Positions 18,693 through 27,613 of a stretch of DNA of 64,000 bases are shown here, one piece after another. Under the pieces are notes generated by a model that was not told the origin of the DNA, ran no database searches, and worked only from the letters and a program-made list of their open reading frames with translations. This stretch comes from an uncultured Lachnospiraceae bacterium. Lineage in GTDB: Bacteria; Bacillota; Clostridia; Lachnospirales; Lachnospiraceae. The stretch's first letter is position 1; each line of letters begins with the position of its first letter. Where the stretch lies: the NCBI GenBank assembly GCA_910586645.1, contig CAJUIS010000001.1, positions 62,001-126,000 of the forward strand. Direction: 5' to 3'. Position numbers and translations under genes: made by a program.

Positions 18693-18721
18693 ATTTTAAA
18701 ACAGAATCAAAATAAAATCAA
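18693..18721 (-). promoter_or_regulatory. Candidate promoter of the REC/kinase/MscS/surface protein unit
   Basis: Minus strand: TTGATT (18721-18716), 17-base spacer, TAAAAT (18698-18693), about 45 bases before the response regulator start. It lies just after the DUF1015 gene. A weak GCC-GGAAT-GGC hairpin followed by a T-rich stretch overlaps the same region and may end the serine operon. Confidence 0.5.
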
Positions 18722-18735
18722 GCCATTCCGGCATT

Positions 18736-19968
18736 TCACAGGGAATGAATGAACAATCCGCTACGAAGCTTAGGTTCAAACCACGTAGACTTCGGCGGCA
18801 TCAGTTTTCCTGCGTCGGCCACTGCAAAAAGCTCATAAATTGACGTCGGATACATCGCGAACGCCACTGCACAGTCTGTGCTCACCCTTCGCTCCAGTTC
18901 CTTTAATCCGCGAATTCCACCTACAAAATCAATTCTTGCATCCGTCTTTGGATCCTCTATCAAAAGCACAGGCTCCAACAAAAGCTTCTGCAGTAAAGAC
19001 ACATCCAGACCATCCACCGGATCGCTGTTCCTGTCCTTCTCTTTTATTGTAAGTCCGTACCATTTTCCGGCAAGGCACATAGAGATTTCTCCCTTTTTCT
19101 CCGGTTTTTTTGCTCCATCCAGCGCTTTCACGTCAAAAATCCGCTCCACTTTGGAAAGAAATGTTTCCTCCGTATCTCCGCAAAGATCTTTAACCGCCCG
19201 GTTATAATCCAAAATCATAAGCTCTTCATCCGGGAACAGCGCCGACAGAAAATAGTTAAACTCCTCATCTCCCGTATACTCCGGATGCTCCCTGCGCCGC
19301 ATAAATCCAACTTTTACCGCCGAAGCCGCCCTGTGATGCCCGTCTGCTATATAAATTTCCCTGATATTTGAAAATGCATCCTGAATTTTTGCAATTTCCT
19401 CTGCATCAGAAATGCAAAACACTCTGTGCCGGACGGAGTCTTCCGAAACAAAATCATAAAGAGCCTTTTTCTCCTTTGCCGCGCTTACTGCCCTGCGAAT
19501 CACTTCATTTGCCCGGTAAGCCAAAAAAATCGGCCCGGTCTGCGCATTGCACGCGTCAACGTGGCGAATCCTGTCCGCTTCCTTTTCCGCTCTGGTATTT
19601 TCATGTTTTTTAATCACGCCGTCTGCATAATCGTCAATAGACGCACAGGCCACAATCCCGGTCTGTACGCGGCCGTCCATCGTCTGCTCGTAAACATAAT
19701 AGCAGGGCGTCTCTTCCTGGATGAAATCCCCGCGCTTTATCATATCCCATAAGAGATCATGTGCTTTCTGATAGACTTTCGGATCGTAAGTATCTACGGA
19801 ATCGTCAAACTGCGTCTCTGCCCGGTCAATGTTCAAAAAAGAATCCGGATTGTTTTTTACTGCTTCTTTTGCTTCTGTTCTGTTATAAACGTCATAAGGT
19901 AAAGCAGCGATATCTGCCGCTTTACCTTCTGCTGGACGGATACACAGAAATGGTTTGATTTCTGCCAT
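18736..19968 (-). CDS. DUF1015 family protein, last gene of the serine operon
   Basis: A 410-residue member of the DUF1015 family. Visible family features are the N-terminal PFLCIRPAEGKA and LPYDVYNR segments, KKHENTRAEKEADR at about 120-133, and an ADGHHRAASA motif with His211-His212 at about 208-217. The start ATG at 19968 is preceded by GGAGACAAAA. It follows serA by 21 bases. The biochemical role is unknown, but linkage to serC and serA suggests a part in phosphoserine or serine metabolism. No phosphoserine phosphatase gene is seen in this operon. Confidence is high in the family and low in any function. Confidence 0.85.
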   Translation of the reverse strand: MAEIKPFLCIRPAEGKAADIAALPYDVYNRTEAKEAVKNNPDSFLNIDRAETQFDDSVDTYDPKVYQKAHDLLWDMIKRGDFIQEETPCYYVYEQTMDGRVQTGIVACASIDDYADGVIKKHENTRAEKEADRIRHVDACNAQTGPIFLAYRANEVIRRAVSAAKEKKALYDFVSEDSVRHRVFCISDAEEIAKIQDAFSNIREIYIADGHHRAASAVKVGFMRRREHPEYTGDEEFNYFLSALFPDEELMILDYNRAVKDLCGDTEETFLSKVERIFDVKALDGAKKPEKKGEISMCLAGKWYGLTIKEKDRNSDPVDGLDVSLLQKLLLEPVLLIEDPKTDARIDFVGGIRGLKELERRVSTDCAVAFAMYPTSIYELFAVADAGKLMPPKSTWFEPKLRSGLFIHSL

Positions 19969-19989
19969 TTTTGTCTCCTTTTGTATATT

Positions 19990-21153
19990 TTATTTTACCA
20001 CGCGCACTTTTAACACACCTTTGACTTCCTTTAATTCTGAAACAGCTTCATCTGTCACCGGAGTGTCGATATCTAACAACGTATAAGCGTAATCTCCTTT
20101 GGACTTGTTTGTCATATCTTCAATATTAATGTCCGCGTTCCCCAAAATCGTCGTAAATTGCGCAATTGTGCCTTTTACATTTTTATGCAGAATTCCAACG
20201 CGTCCTGCTTTTTCACAGCCGCCCATATTGCAGTCCGGAAAATTTACGGAATGCACAATGTTTCCGTTTTCCAGATAATCCCGGATCTCCCTTACAGCCA
20301 TCATAGCGCAGTTGTCTTCTGATTCTTCCGTGGACGCGCCGAGATGCGGCGTTAAAATAACGCCGTCTTTTCCAGCCACAGTCGGATTCGCAAAGTCCGT
20401 CACATATTTTTTTACTCTGCCGCTGTCAATTCCCGCCAGGACAGCTTCTTCGTCCGCCAGAAGATCCCTCGCAAAATTCAAAATGACAACGCCGTCTTTC
20501 ATTTTGGAAATAGCTTCTTCATTTATCATGCCTCTTGTTGCGTCCATAAGCGGAACATGAACCGTGATAAAATCACATTCTTTATAAATATCGTCCACAT
20601 TGCTGATATGCTTTACACTGCGGGATAAATTCCATGCGGCATTGACAGAAATATACGGATCGTAGCCAAGCACATCCATGCCAAGATGAATTGCCGCGTT
20701 GGCAACCTGAACGCCAATGGCTCCAAGACCGATGATCCCAAGCTTTTTACCTGCAATTTCGCATCCGGCAAAATTTTTCTTCTGCTTTTCGGCAGCTTTT
20801 CCGATATCAGGCAGGTCTTTGTTTTCCCTGACCCATTCAATGCCGCCCACAATATCACGCGATGCAAGCAGCATTCCCGCAATTACAAGCTCTTTTACCC
20901 CGTTTGCATTTGCGCCCGGCGTATTGAATACGACAATGCCTTTCTCTGCGCACGCATCCAGCGGAATATTATTCACACCGGCACCTGCCCGTGCGACTGC
21001 TTCAAGATCCTTTGGCAATTCCATGTCATGCATAGACGCGCTGCGCACCAAAACGGCGTTTGCTTCCGCTATCTCATCTGTTTTCTGATATTTCTTAGAA
21101 AATAAGTTCAGTCCGACGTCTGCAATCGGATTTAAACAGGTATACTGAAACAT
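19990..21153 (-). CDS. serA: D-3-phosphoglycerate dehydrogenase
   Basis: First enzyme of serine synthesis: oxidises 3-phosphoglycerate to 3-phosphohydroxypyruvate with NAD+. At 387 residues it is the short bacterial type. The Rossmann motif (GLGAIGVQVANAA) lies at about 145-157, the catalytic Arg-Glu-His set includes HLGAST near 270, and a C-terminal ACT domain begins at about 318 (GILHKNVKGTIAQFTTILG), giving possible feedback control by serine. It lies 14 bases downstream of serC and 21 bases upstream of the DUF1015 gene in one operon. Confidence 0.95.
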   Translation of the reverse strand: MFQYTCLNPIADVGLNLFSKKYQKTDEIAEANAVLVRSASMHDMELPKDLEAVARAGAGVNNIPLDACAEKGIVVFNTPGANANGVKELVIAGMLLASRDIVGGIEWVRENKDLPDIGKAAEKQKKNFAGCEIAGKKLGIIGLGAIGVQVANAAIHLGMDVLGYDPYISVNAAWNLSRSVKHISNVDDIYKECDFITVHVPLMDATRGMINEEAISKMKDGVVILNFARDLLADEEAVLAGIDSGRVKKYVTDFANPTVAGKDGVILTPHLGASTEESEDNCAMMAVREIRDYLENGNIVHSVNFPDCNMGGCEKAGRVGILHKNVKGTIAQFTTILGNADINIEDMTNKSKGDYAYTLLDIDTPVTDEAVSELKEVKGVLKVRVVK

Positions 21154-21167
21154 AAATAAGTCTCCTC

Positions 21168-22250
21168 CTAACGATTCTTTTCCTCAAATTCGCGCATAAA
21201 AGCAACCAGCTTTTCCACGCCCTCTTTCGGCATGGCGTTGTAAATAGACGCGCGCATACCGCCGACCGAACGATGTCCTTTTAAATTCTCAAGCCCTGCC
21301 GCTTTGGCCTCCGCGACAAATTTTGCGTCTAACTCGCCGCTTCCGGTAACGAACGGCACGTTCATCAGCGAGCGGTCTTCTTTTGCAACCGTTCCCCGAA
21401 ACAGGCTGCTTTCATCCAGAAAATCATACAAAATTTTCGCTTTTTCTTCGTTTCGCTCCCTGATTGCGGAAAGGCCGCCCATGCTCTTTAACCATTTGAA
21501 CACCTTGCCGCAGATGTAAATGCCGTATGCCGGGGGCGTATTGTACAGAGACGCAGCGTCCGCATGCGTTTTGTATTTTAACATGGTAGGAGTTCCCGGC
21601 AGCGTATCTTCCGTAATCAGATCTTCCCGGATAATTACAATGACTACGCCCGCAGGCCCTATGTTCTTCTGTACGCCGCCGTAAATAACGCCGTATTTTG
21701 TCACGTCTACCGGCTCGGATAAAAAGCAGGAGGATACGTCGGCCACTAACGTATGGCCTTTCGTATTCGGCAGCTCTTTGAATTTTGTGCCGTAAATCGT
21801 GTTGTTTTCACAAATGTAAACATAATCCGCGTCGTCCGGAATGTCCAGATCCGAACAGTCCGGAATATAGGAAAACGTCTGATCCTCGGAAGACGCCACG
21901 GAAACCGCTTCTCCGTAAATCTGCGCTTCCTTCCAGGCTTTCTTTGCCCACTGTCCGGTCACAATATAAGCCGCTTTCTTATTTTTCATCAGATTCATTG
22001 GAATCATGGCGAACTGCTGCGACGCGCCGCCCTGTAAAAACAGGACTTTGTAATTGTCCGGTATCTGCATCAGATCGCGCAAATCCGCTTCCGCTTCCTT
22101 AATAATCGTATCGTATACTTTGGAACGATGACTCATTTCCATTACGGACATACCGCTTCCTTTATAATCCATCATCTCCTCTGCCGCTTCGCGCAATACC
22201 TCTTCCGGCAAAACCGCCGGTCCCGCGGAGAAATTATATACTCTGCTCAT
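21168..22250 (-). CDS. serC: Phosphoserine aminotransferase
   Basis: PLP enzyme that converts 3-phosphohydroxypyruvate and glutamate to phosphoserine; 360 residues, the normal length. The N-terminus (YNFSAGPAVLPEEVL) and the PLP-lysine segment (YGGVQKNIGPAGV) are diagnostic. A C-terminal HRSVGGMRASIYNA substrate-binding segment is present. The start ATG at 22250 has GGAGG upstream, and a good promoter lies at 22296-22324, making this the first gene of serC-serA-DUF1015. Confidence 0.96.
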   Translation of the reverse strand: MSRVYNFSAGPAVLPEEVLREAAEEMMDYKGSGMSVMEMSHRSKVYDTIIKEAEADLRDLMQIPDNYKVLFLQGGASQQFAMIPMNLMKNKKAAYIVTGQWAKKAWKEAQIYGEAVSVASSEDQTFSYIPDCSDLDIPDDADYVYICENNTIYGTKFKELPNTKGHTLVADVSSCFLSEPVDVTKYGVIYGGVQKNIGPAGVVIVIIREDLITEDTLPGTPTMLKYKTHADAASLYNTPPAYGIYICGKVFKWLKSMGGLSAIRERNEEKAKILYDFLDESSLFRGTVAKEDRSLMNVPFVTGSGELDAKFVAEAKAAGLENLKGHRSVGGMRASIYNAMPKEGVEKLVAFMREFEEKNR

Positions 22251-22295
22251 ACTTCATAACCTCCTCATGTCATTTCGTCTGTGTTCTCGTAGAAT

Positions 22296-22324
22296 ACTGT
22301 AATCTTTTTTAAAAAAACTGTCAA
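22296..22324 (-). promoter_or_regulatory. Sigma-A type promoter of serC-serA-DUF1015
   Basis: Minus strand: TTGACA (22324-22319), 17-base spacer, TACAGT (22301-22296), ending about 45 bases before the serC start. No T-box or other riboswitch was recognised in the short leader. Confidence 0.65.
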
Positions 22325-22344
22325 GGCGTGTTTTACCATGGATG

Positions 22345-22544
22345 CCAATTTTTCATATCCGCTCCCGGTCTGTTGCGCAGCAAAAAAAAATATATTTTCA
22401 TGATGACCGTTATAAGCCCGCCGGTTCTTAATGAGGTTTTTTCAAATTTAGAACCGCTGCCGGCTTATATAGCGCAAGCGGGTCTGAATAAAATATATTT
22501 TTCTTCTGATGCGTTCATACCTGAACAGGGATATGAAAAATTGG
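22345..22544. repeat. 200-bp imperfect palindrome between ilvB and the serC promoter
   Basis: The outer arms are a perfect 16-bp inverted repeat: CCAATTTTTCATATCC at 22345-22360 and GGATATGAAAAATTGG at 22529-22544. Inside them the two halves stay alignable by eye with small gaps. Both carry an AAAATATATTTT block, and near the centre CGGTTCT (22422-22428) faces AGAACCG (22450-22456) across a 21-base loop. The whole intergenic space between the ilvB stop and the serC promoter is this structure. It may be a MITE-like palindromic element or a very large terminator hairpin. Target-site duplications were not identified. Confidence 0.7.
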
Positions 22545-22556
22545 TTTCGGCAGCAA

Positions 22557-24236
22557 TTATTTCTGTTTTAAATCTTCTTCGGTAAATACTTCCGCGATCG
22601 CGGCGCCCGGCGCCACCATCGGCCAGACTTTATCGTCGGAATCTATCACGCAGTCGATTACAACGGGGCCGTCTGCCGCAAGAGCTTTTTTCATAACTTC
22701 CTCAAATTCTTCTCTTGTCTTCGCCCTGTATCCTGTCGCTCCCATGGCTTCCGCAAGCTTTACGTAGTCCATGCCGTCGTCTAATATCGTAGCGGAATAG
22801 CGTTCCCCGTAAAACAGCGTCTGCCATTGCCGCACCATGCCAAGCACATGATTATTCACGATAACTTCAATCAACGGAAGCTTTTGCCTTACGGCTGTCG
22901 CGATTTCATTCATATTCATCCGAAAGCACCCGTCTCCGGCAATATTAATTACCGTCTTATCCGGGTTGGCCGTCTTTGCGCCAATCGCCGCTCCAAGCCC
23001 GTATCCCATGGTTCCAAGACCGCCGGACGTAAGCAGGGTACGCGGCTTTTTGTATTTGTAAAACTGCGCCGCCCACATCTGATGCTGTCCGACCTCGGTG
23101 ACAATCAGCGCGTCGCCTTTTGTCATCCGGTAAATCGCGTCTATCATATAAGGCCCGTTCAATCCTGTTTCGGGATATTTCAGCGGATATTTTTCTTTAT
23201 ATTCCTGTATATGGGAAAGCCATTCGCTATGCTCCATCGGCAAAACGCGGGCGTTTAACCTGCCAAGCACGTCTTTGACGTCCCCTATCATACTGAAATC
23301 GACAATGATATTTTTGTTGATTTCCGCCGGGTCAATGTCAATCTGCAGGATTTTGGCCTGTTTTGCAAATTTGGCCGCATTTCCGATGACGCGATCGGAA
23401 AAACGCACGCCGACGGCAATGAGCAGATCGCATTCGCTCACGCCAAGGTTTGACGTTTTCGTCCCGTGCATGCCAAGCATTCCGGTATATTTCTCATCCG
23501 TTCCGTCAAACGCGCCTTTCCCCATCAGGGAATCGCAGACGGGCGCATCTATCTTTTCTGCAAATTCTTTTAATTCCGCGCTTGCCTCGGAAAGCACAAC
23601 GCCGCCGCCGGCAAAGATAAACGGGCGTTTTGCCCCGGAAATCATTTTGACTGCCCGCTTAAAATCTTCTTCCGGAATCTCCGCCGCAAAGCGCGCCGGT
23701 TTTTCCTGTGAAACCGGCGTATACTCACATTTCTGCGCCGTTACGTCTTTTGGAATATCAAGAAGCACAGGCCCCGGCCGCCCTTTTGCCGCAATCGCAA
23801 ATGCCCGCCGAATCGTAGCCGAAAGCTTTTCAATGTCTTTTACAATAAAGTTATGCTTGGTAATCGGAGTTGTGATTCCCGCAATGTCCACCTCCTGAAA
23901 GCTGTCTTTTCCAAGAAGCGGCACGCCGACGTTGCAGGTAATCGCCACAAGCGGCACGGAATCCATATAGGCGGTTGCGATTCCCGTCACAAGATTTGTC
24001 GCTCCCGGCCCGCTTGTCGCCATGCAGACGCCGACTTTTCCCGTACTTCTGGCGTATCCGTCCGCCGCATGGCTCGCCCCCTGTTCATGGGACGTTAAAA
24101 TATGCTTAATTTCATCTCTATGCTTATACAGTTCGTCATATACGTTTAAAATCTGGCCGCCCGGATACCCAAACACCGTATCCACACCCTGTTCTTTTAA
24201 ACATTCAATGATAATTTCCGCACCTGTCAACTGCAT
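22557..24236 (-). CDS. ilvB: Acetolactate synthase, large catalytic subunit
   Basis: ThDP-dependent enzyme that makes acetolactate or acetohydroxybutyrate in branched-chain amino acid synthesis; 559 residues. The N-terminal domain carries the catalytic Glu (FGYPGGQ and HEQGASHAADGYAR). A central FAD/Rossmann domain follows, and the ThDP motif begins GDGCFRMN and runs to about EVIVNN. Key residues and length are normal. It starts 35 bases after ilvD in the unit leuB-ilvD-ilvB. No small regulatory subunit gene (ilvN/ilvH) follows; the palindrome at 22345-22544 does. Whether the small subunit is elsewhere cannot be seen. Confidence 0.95.
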   Translation of the reverse strand: MQLTGAEIIIECLKEQGVDTVFGYPGGQILNVYDELYKHRDEIKHILTSHEQGASHAADGYARSTGKVGVCMATSGPGATNLVTGIATAYMDSVPLVAITCNVGVPLLGKDSFQEVDIAGITTPITKHNFIVKDIEKLSATIRRAFAIAAKGRPGPVLLDIPKDVTAQKCEYTPVSQEKPARFAAEIPEEDFKRAVKMISGAKRPFIFAGGGVVLSEASAELKEFAEKIDAPVCDSLMGKGAFDGTDEKYTGMLGMHGTKTSNLGVSECDLLIAVGVRFSDRVIGNAAKFAKQAKILQIDIDPAEINKNIIVDFSMIGDVKDVLGRLNARVLPMEHSEWLSHIQEYKEKYPLKYPETGLNGPYMIDAIYRMTKGDALIVTEVGQHQMWAAQFYKYKKPRTLLTSGGLGTMGYGLGAAIGAKTANPDKTVINIAGDGCFRMNMNEIATAVRQKLPLIEVIVNNHVLGMVRQWQTLFYGERYSATILDDGMDYVKLAEAMGATGYRAKTREEFEEVMKKALAADGPVVIDCVIDSDDKVWPMVAPGAAIAEVFTEEDLKQK

Positions 24237-24271
24237 GAAAATTCCCTCTCTCTGTTTCAGTCTGTTTGTTT

Positions 24272-25930
24272 TTATTTTTCCAGAATCGCCCCGCGGTTGC
24301 CGGATGTCACCATGGTTACATACCGTCCAAGATAACCGCTTACGTTCTGCTCTTTCGGTTTCCAGTTTGCTTTTCTTGCCGCAAGCTCTTCGTCCGTCAA
24401 ATCTACGTCAAGCTTCATTTCCGGGATATTGATTTTGATGACGTCTCCCTCTTCAATCAGCGCAATCGGACCGCCGACCGCAGCTTCCGGAGAAACGTGT
24501 CCAATGGATGCGCCGCGGCTTGCGCCGGAAAAGCGTCCGTCCGTAATCAGCGCGACCGAAGAGCCAAGGCCCATTCCTGCAATGGCGGACGTCGGGTTTA
24601 ACATCTCCCGCATGCCGGGCCCGCCTTTCGGCCCCTCATAACGGATAACGACAACGTCTCCCGCGTTGATTTTTCCGCTCTTAATCGCTGCAATGGCGTC
24701 TTCTTCGCATTCAAATACCCTGGCCGGACCCTCGTGAACGAGCATTTCCGGCGCGACTGCGGAGCGTTTTACCACGCTTCCGTCCGGAGCAAGGTTTCCG
24801 CTTAATACGGCAAGGCCGCCCGTCTTTGTATACGGATTGTCCAGCGGACGAATCACTTTCGGATCTTTGTTGACGGCGTCTTTGATATTTTCCCCGATGG
24901 TCTTTCCGGTTACCGTTATGCAGTCGGTATGTAAAAGTCCCGCGTCCGCAAGCTCTTTCATCACGGCGTATACGCCCCCGGCTTCATTTAAATCTTCCAT
25001 GTATGTCGGTCCCGCCGGAGCCAGATGGCAGAGATTCGGCGTCTTTTCACTGATTGGATTTGCGAATTTTATATCGAAGTCAAAACCGATTTCATGCGCG
25101 ATTGCCGGAAGATGCAGCATGCTGTTTGTGGAGCAGCCAAGCGCCATATCGACGGTCAGAGCGTTCATCACCGCTTCTTTTGTCATAATATCCCTTGGCC
25201 GTATATTTTTCTCATACATTTCCATAACCGCCATGCCGGCGTGCTTTGCAAGCTTAATGCGCTCCGAGTAGACCGCCGGAATTGTGCCGTTGCCTCTAAG
25301 CCCCATGCCAAGCGCCTCCGTCAGGCAATTCATGGAATTGGCCGTATACATGCCGGAGCAGGAACCGCACGTCGGACATGTCTTTTCTTCATATTCTCTG
25401 ACTTCCTCTTCTGTCATTGTGCCGGCGGCATAGGAGCCTACGGCTTCAAACATGGAAGATAAGCTTGTTTTCTTTCCTTTTACGCGACCCGCAAGCATGG
25501 GGCCTCCGGATACAAATACGGTCGGCACGTTGATTCTTGCCGCCGCCATCAAAAGTCCCGGCACGTTTTTGTCACAGTTTGGCACCATGACAAGGGCGTC
25601 GAACTGATGCGCCAGGGCCATGCATTCTGTGGAATCTGCAATCAAGTCCCTTGTCACAAGGGAATATTTCATGCCGATATGCCCCATCGCAATTCCGTCG
25701 CAGACAGCGATGGCCGGAAATACGACCGGAACGCCCCCTGCTTCCGCTACGCCAAGCTTTACGGCGTTTACGATTTTATCCAGGTTCATATGGCCCGGAA
25801 CGATTTCATTATAAGAGCTTACAATGCCGACCATCGGCTTTTTCATTTCTTCTTCGGTAAATCCCAGTGCGTTGAATAAACTTCTGTGCGGCGCCTGCTG
25901 CATGCCCGCTTTTACCTGATCACTTTTCAT
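24272..25930 (-). CDS. ilvD: Dihydroxy-acid dehydratase
   Basis: Iron-sulfur dehydratase that converts dihydroxy-isovalerate and dihydroxy-methylvalerate to the 2-keto acids of valine and isoleucine; 552 residues. Cluster-binding cysteines are seen in PNCDKNVPG and CPTCGSCSGMYTANS. The C-terminal GRFSGASRG segment is also characteristic. The start is the ATG at 25930, one base after the leuB stop, with GAAAGGA upstream inside the leuB end. A longer reading to 25951 lacks a ribosome binding site. Confidence 0.95.
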   Translation of the reverse strand: MKSDQVKAGMQQAPHRSLFNALGFTEEEMKKPMVGIVSSYNEIVPGHMNLDKIVNAVKLGVAEAGGVPVVFPAIAVCDGIAMGHIGMKYSLVTRDLIADSTECMALAHQFDALVMVPNCDKNVPGLLMAAARINVPTVFVSGGPMLAGRVKGKKTSLSSMFEAVGSYAAGTMTEEEVREYEEKTCPTCGSCSGMYTANSMNCLTEALGMGLRGNGTIPAVYSERIKLAKHAGMAVMEMYEKNIRPRDIMTKEAVMNALTVDMALGCSTNSMLHLPAIAHEIGFDFDIKFANPISEKTPNLCHLAPAGPTYMEDLNEAGGVYAVMKELADAGLLHTDCITVTGKTIGENIKDAVNKDPKVIRPLDNPYTKTGGLAVLSGNLAPDGSVVKRSAVAPEMLVHEGPARVFECEEDAIAAIKSGKINAGDVVVIRYEGPKGGPGMREMLNPTSAIAGMGLGSSVALITDGRFSGASRGASIGHVSPEAAVGGPIALIEEGDVIKINIPEMKLDVDLTDEELAARKANWKPKEQNVSGYLGRYVTMVTSGNRGAILEK

Positions 25931-25931
25931 A

Positions 25932-27035
25932 TTATCGTATCCTTTCTGCAATCAAATCGCCCATTTCCTTTGTGCCAACCTGCGTAACGGCCGCGCGCTT
26001 TGCTTCTTCCTGCGGCATAATGTCAATGGTGCGCCAGTTTTCTTTTAACACCTGCTTTACGGCGGCTTCAACGGCGTCCGCTTCTTTGTCCAGATCAAAG
26101 GAATACCGAAGCATCATGGCCGCGCTTAAAATCGTCGCAATCGGGTTTGCAATTCCCATGCCCGCAATATCCGGCGCGGAACCGCCGCTTGGCTCGTATA
26201 AGCCGAATTTCGTATCGTTTAGGCTTGCGGACGAGAGCATTCCAATCGAGCCTGTCACCATGCTCGCCTCGTCCGATAAAATATCTCCAAACATATTTTC
26301 CGTTAAAATCACGTCAAACTGCTTTGGATCTTTGACAAGCTGCATGGCGCAGTTGTCTACCAGCATATGCTCTAACGTCACTTCCGGGTAATCGCCCGCC
26401 ACTTCTTCCACGACTTTTCTCCAGAGCCTGGAAGAATCCAGGACGTTTGCTTTATCCACGCTCGTCACTTTCCTGCGGCGCTTCATGGCGATGTCAAATC
26501 CGCGTTTTGCGATTCTGCGGATTTCGTCTTCGTTGTATGTAAGCGTATCGACCGCCGTCATCCGGCCGTCTATTTCTTCTGTTTTCCGTTCGCCAAAGTA
26601 AAGCCCTCCGGTCAGCTCCCGCATAATCATCATGTCAAAGCCGTCTCCAATGATGTCTTCCCGCAGCGGACAGGCTTCTTTTAACTCTTCGTAGAGATAG
26701 GCCGGCCTTAAATTGGCAAACAGGTTTAAAGATTTCCGGAGCTTTAACAGCCCCGCTTCCGGCCGAAGATGCGGTTCTAACTTATACCACGGGGAAGTCG
26801 CCGTATTGCCGCCGATGGAACCCATCAAGACGGCCTGGCTTGCCTTTGCCTGTGCAATCGCCTCGTCTGTCAGCGGAACGCCGGCTGCGTCAATGGAGCA
26901 TCCTCCCATTAAAATCTCTTCATATTCAAATGTATGACCGTATACCTCTCCGATGCGGTCTAAAACTTTTCTTGCTTCCGCTACGATTTCCGGTCCGATT
27001 CCGTCGCCGGAAATCACTCCTATCTGATAATTCAT
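25932..27035 (-). CDS. leuB: 3-isopropylmalate dehydrogenase
   Basis: NAD-dependent oxidative decarboxylase of leucine synthesis; 367 residues from the ATG at 27035 (MNYQIGVISGDGIGPEIV), with AGAGGAAG upstream. Further in-frame codons up to 27137 run into the yajC terminator region and are not coding. Substrate and metal-binding parts are present (LRPEAGLLKLRK, MMIMRELTGG, ILSDEASM, EPSGGSAPDIAG). First gene of leuB-ilvD-ilvB. leuA, leuC, leuD and ilvC are not in the window. The short leader has a GCAGG/CCTGC hairpin but no T-box motif. Confidence 0.95.
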   Translation of the reverse strand: MNYQIGVISGDGIGPEIVAEARKVLDRIGEVYGHTFEYEEILMGGCSIDAAGVPLTDEAIAQAKASQAVLMGSIGGNTATSPWYKLEPHLRPEAGLLKLRKSLNLFANLRPAYLYEELKEACPLREDIIGDGFDMMIMRELTGGLYFGERKTEEIDGRMTAVDTLTYNEDEIRRIAKRGFDIAMKRRRKVTSVDKANVLDSSRLWRKVVEEVAGDYPEVTLEHMLVDNCAMQLVKDPKQFDVILTENMFGDILSDEASMVTGSIGMLSSASLNDTKFGLYEPSGGSAPDIAGMGIANPIATILSAAMMLRYSFDLDKEADAVEAAVKQVLKENWRTIDIMPQEEAKRAAVTQVGTKEMGDLIAERIR

Positions 27036-27125
27036 AATATACTCTTCCTCTCTTTCATTACTTTGCTGCTCTTGGTATGCAAAAACAGTCCCGCAGGATC
27101 TGTTTCCTGCTGAAATTTTAAAAAC

Positions 27126-27147
27126 AGGAAACGCCATGGCGTTTCCT
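27126..27147 (-). terminator. Intrinsic terminator after yajC
   Basis: A perfect 22-base palindrome (arms AGGAAACGCCA and TGGCGTTTCCT) begins six bases after the yajC stop. On the minus strand it is followed by GTTTTTAAAATTT. It separates tgt-yajC from leuB-ilvD-ilvB. Confidence 0.8.
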
Positions 27148-27152
27148 ATTTT

Positions 27153-27470
27153 TTACTTTTTGCTTTCTTCTATTGAGTCTGCTTTTTCCACTGCAGCAAT
27201 CGCTCCCTTCTGCATAGGAATACGGCAGTTTTTATTACTTCCAAATTCAACGATTACTGTGTCGTCCGTAATGTCAATAAGCACGCCGTAGAACCCTCCC
27301 GACGTCATTACGGTGTCTCCCACTGCCAGTGAAGCAAGCATAGAATTTTTCTTTTTCGTCTCTTTCTGCTGTGGACGAATCATAAAAAAGTACATAAATA
27401 CAAATAAAACAACAAGTGAAATCAACATTGGCGCTGAACTTACTGTTTGCTGATTCAATAAAACCGACAT
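27153..27470 (-). CDS. yajC: Preprotein translocase subunit YajC
   Basis: A 105-residue accessory subunit of the SecDF-YajC complex. One N-terminal membrane helix (about 14-34, ending FMIRPQQKETKK) is followed by the compact soluble domain (GDTVMTSGGFYGVLIDI). The start ATG at 27470 is preceded by AGGAGG. It sits downstream of tgt, a gene order common in many bacteria, and is closed by the terminator at 27126-27147. A gap of 143 bases separates it from tgt. Confidence 0.93.
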   Translation of the reverse strand: MSVLLNQQTVSSAPMLISLVVLFVFMYFFMIRPQQKETKKKNSMLASLAVGDTVMTSGGFYGVLIDITDDTVIVEFGSNKNCRIPMQKGAIAAVEKADSIEESKK

Positions 27471-27613
27471 CTTTTTTTCCTCCTAAATTTAAACTGCTTT
27501 TACCATTGTACACAAATCTTTATAAAACGGCAAGAGAATTTAAAAATTTCATCGAAATTTTAATGATTCTTCAAATTACTGTTCTAAAGACTCCGGCAGT
27601 TTCTCTAAACGCT

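Noticed and set aside
22328..22585. 85-codon plus-strand frame between serC and ilvB
   Set aside because: It runs through the large palindrome and into the ilvB end on the opposite strand, with no ribosome binding site; it is explained by the inverted repeat.
27036..27125. T-box or leader attenuator before leuB
   Set aside because: Only a GCAGG/CCTGC hairpin is present; the T-box AGGGTGGNACCGCG motif and a specifier stem are absent.
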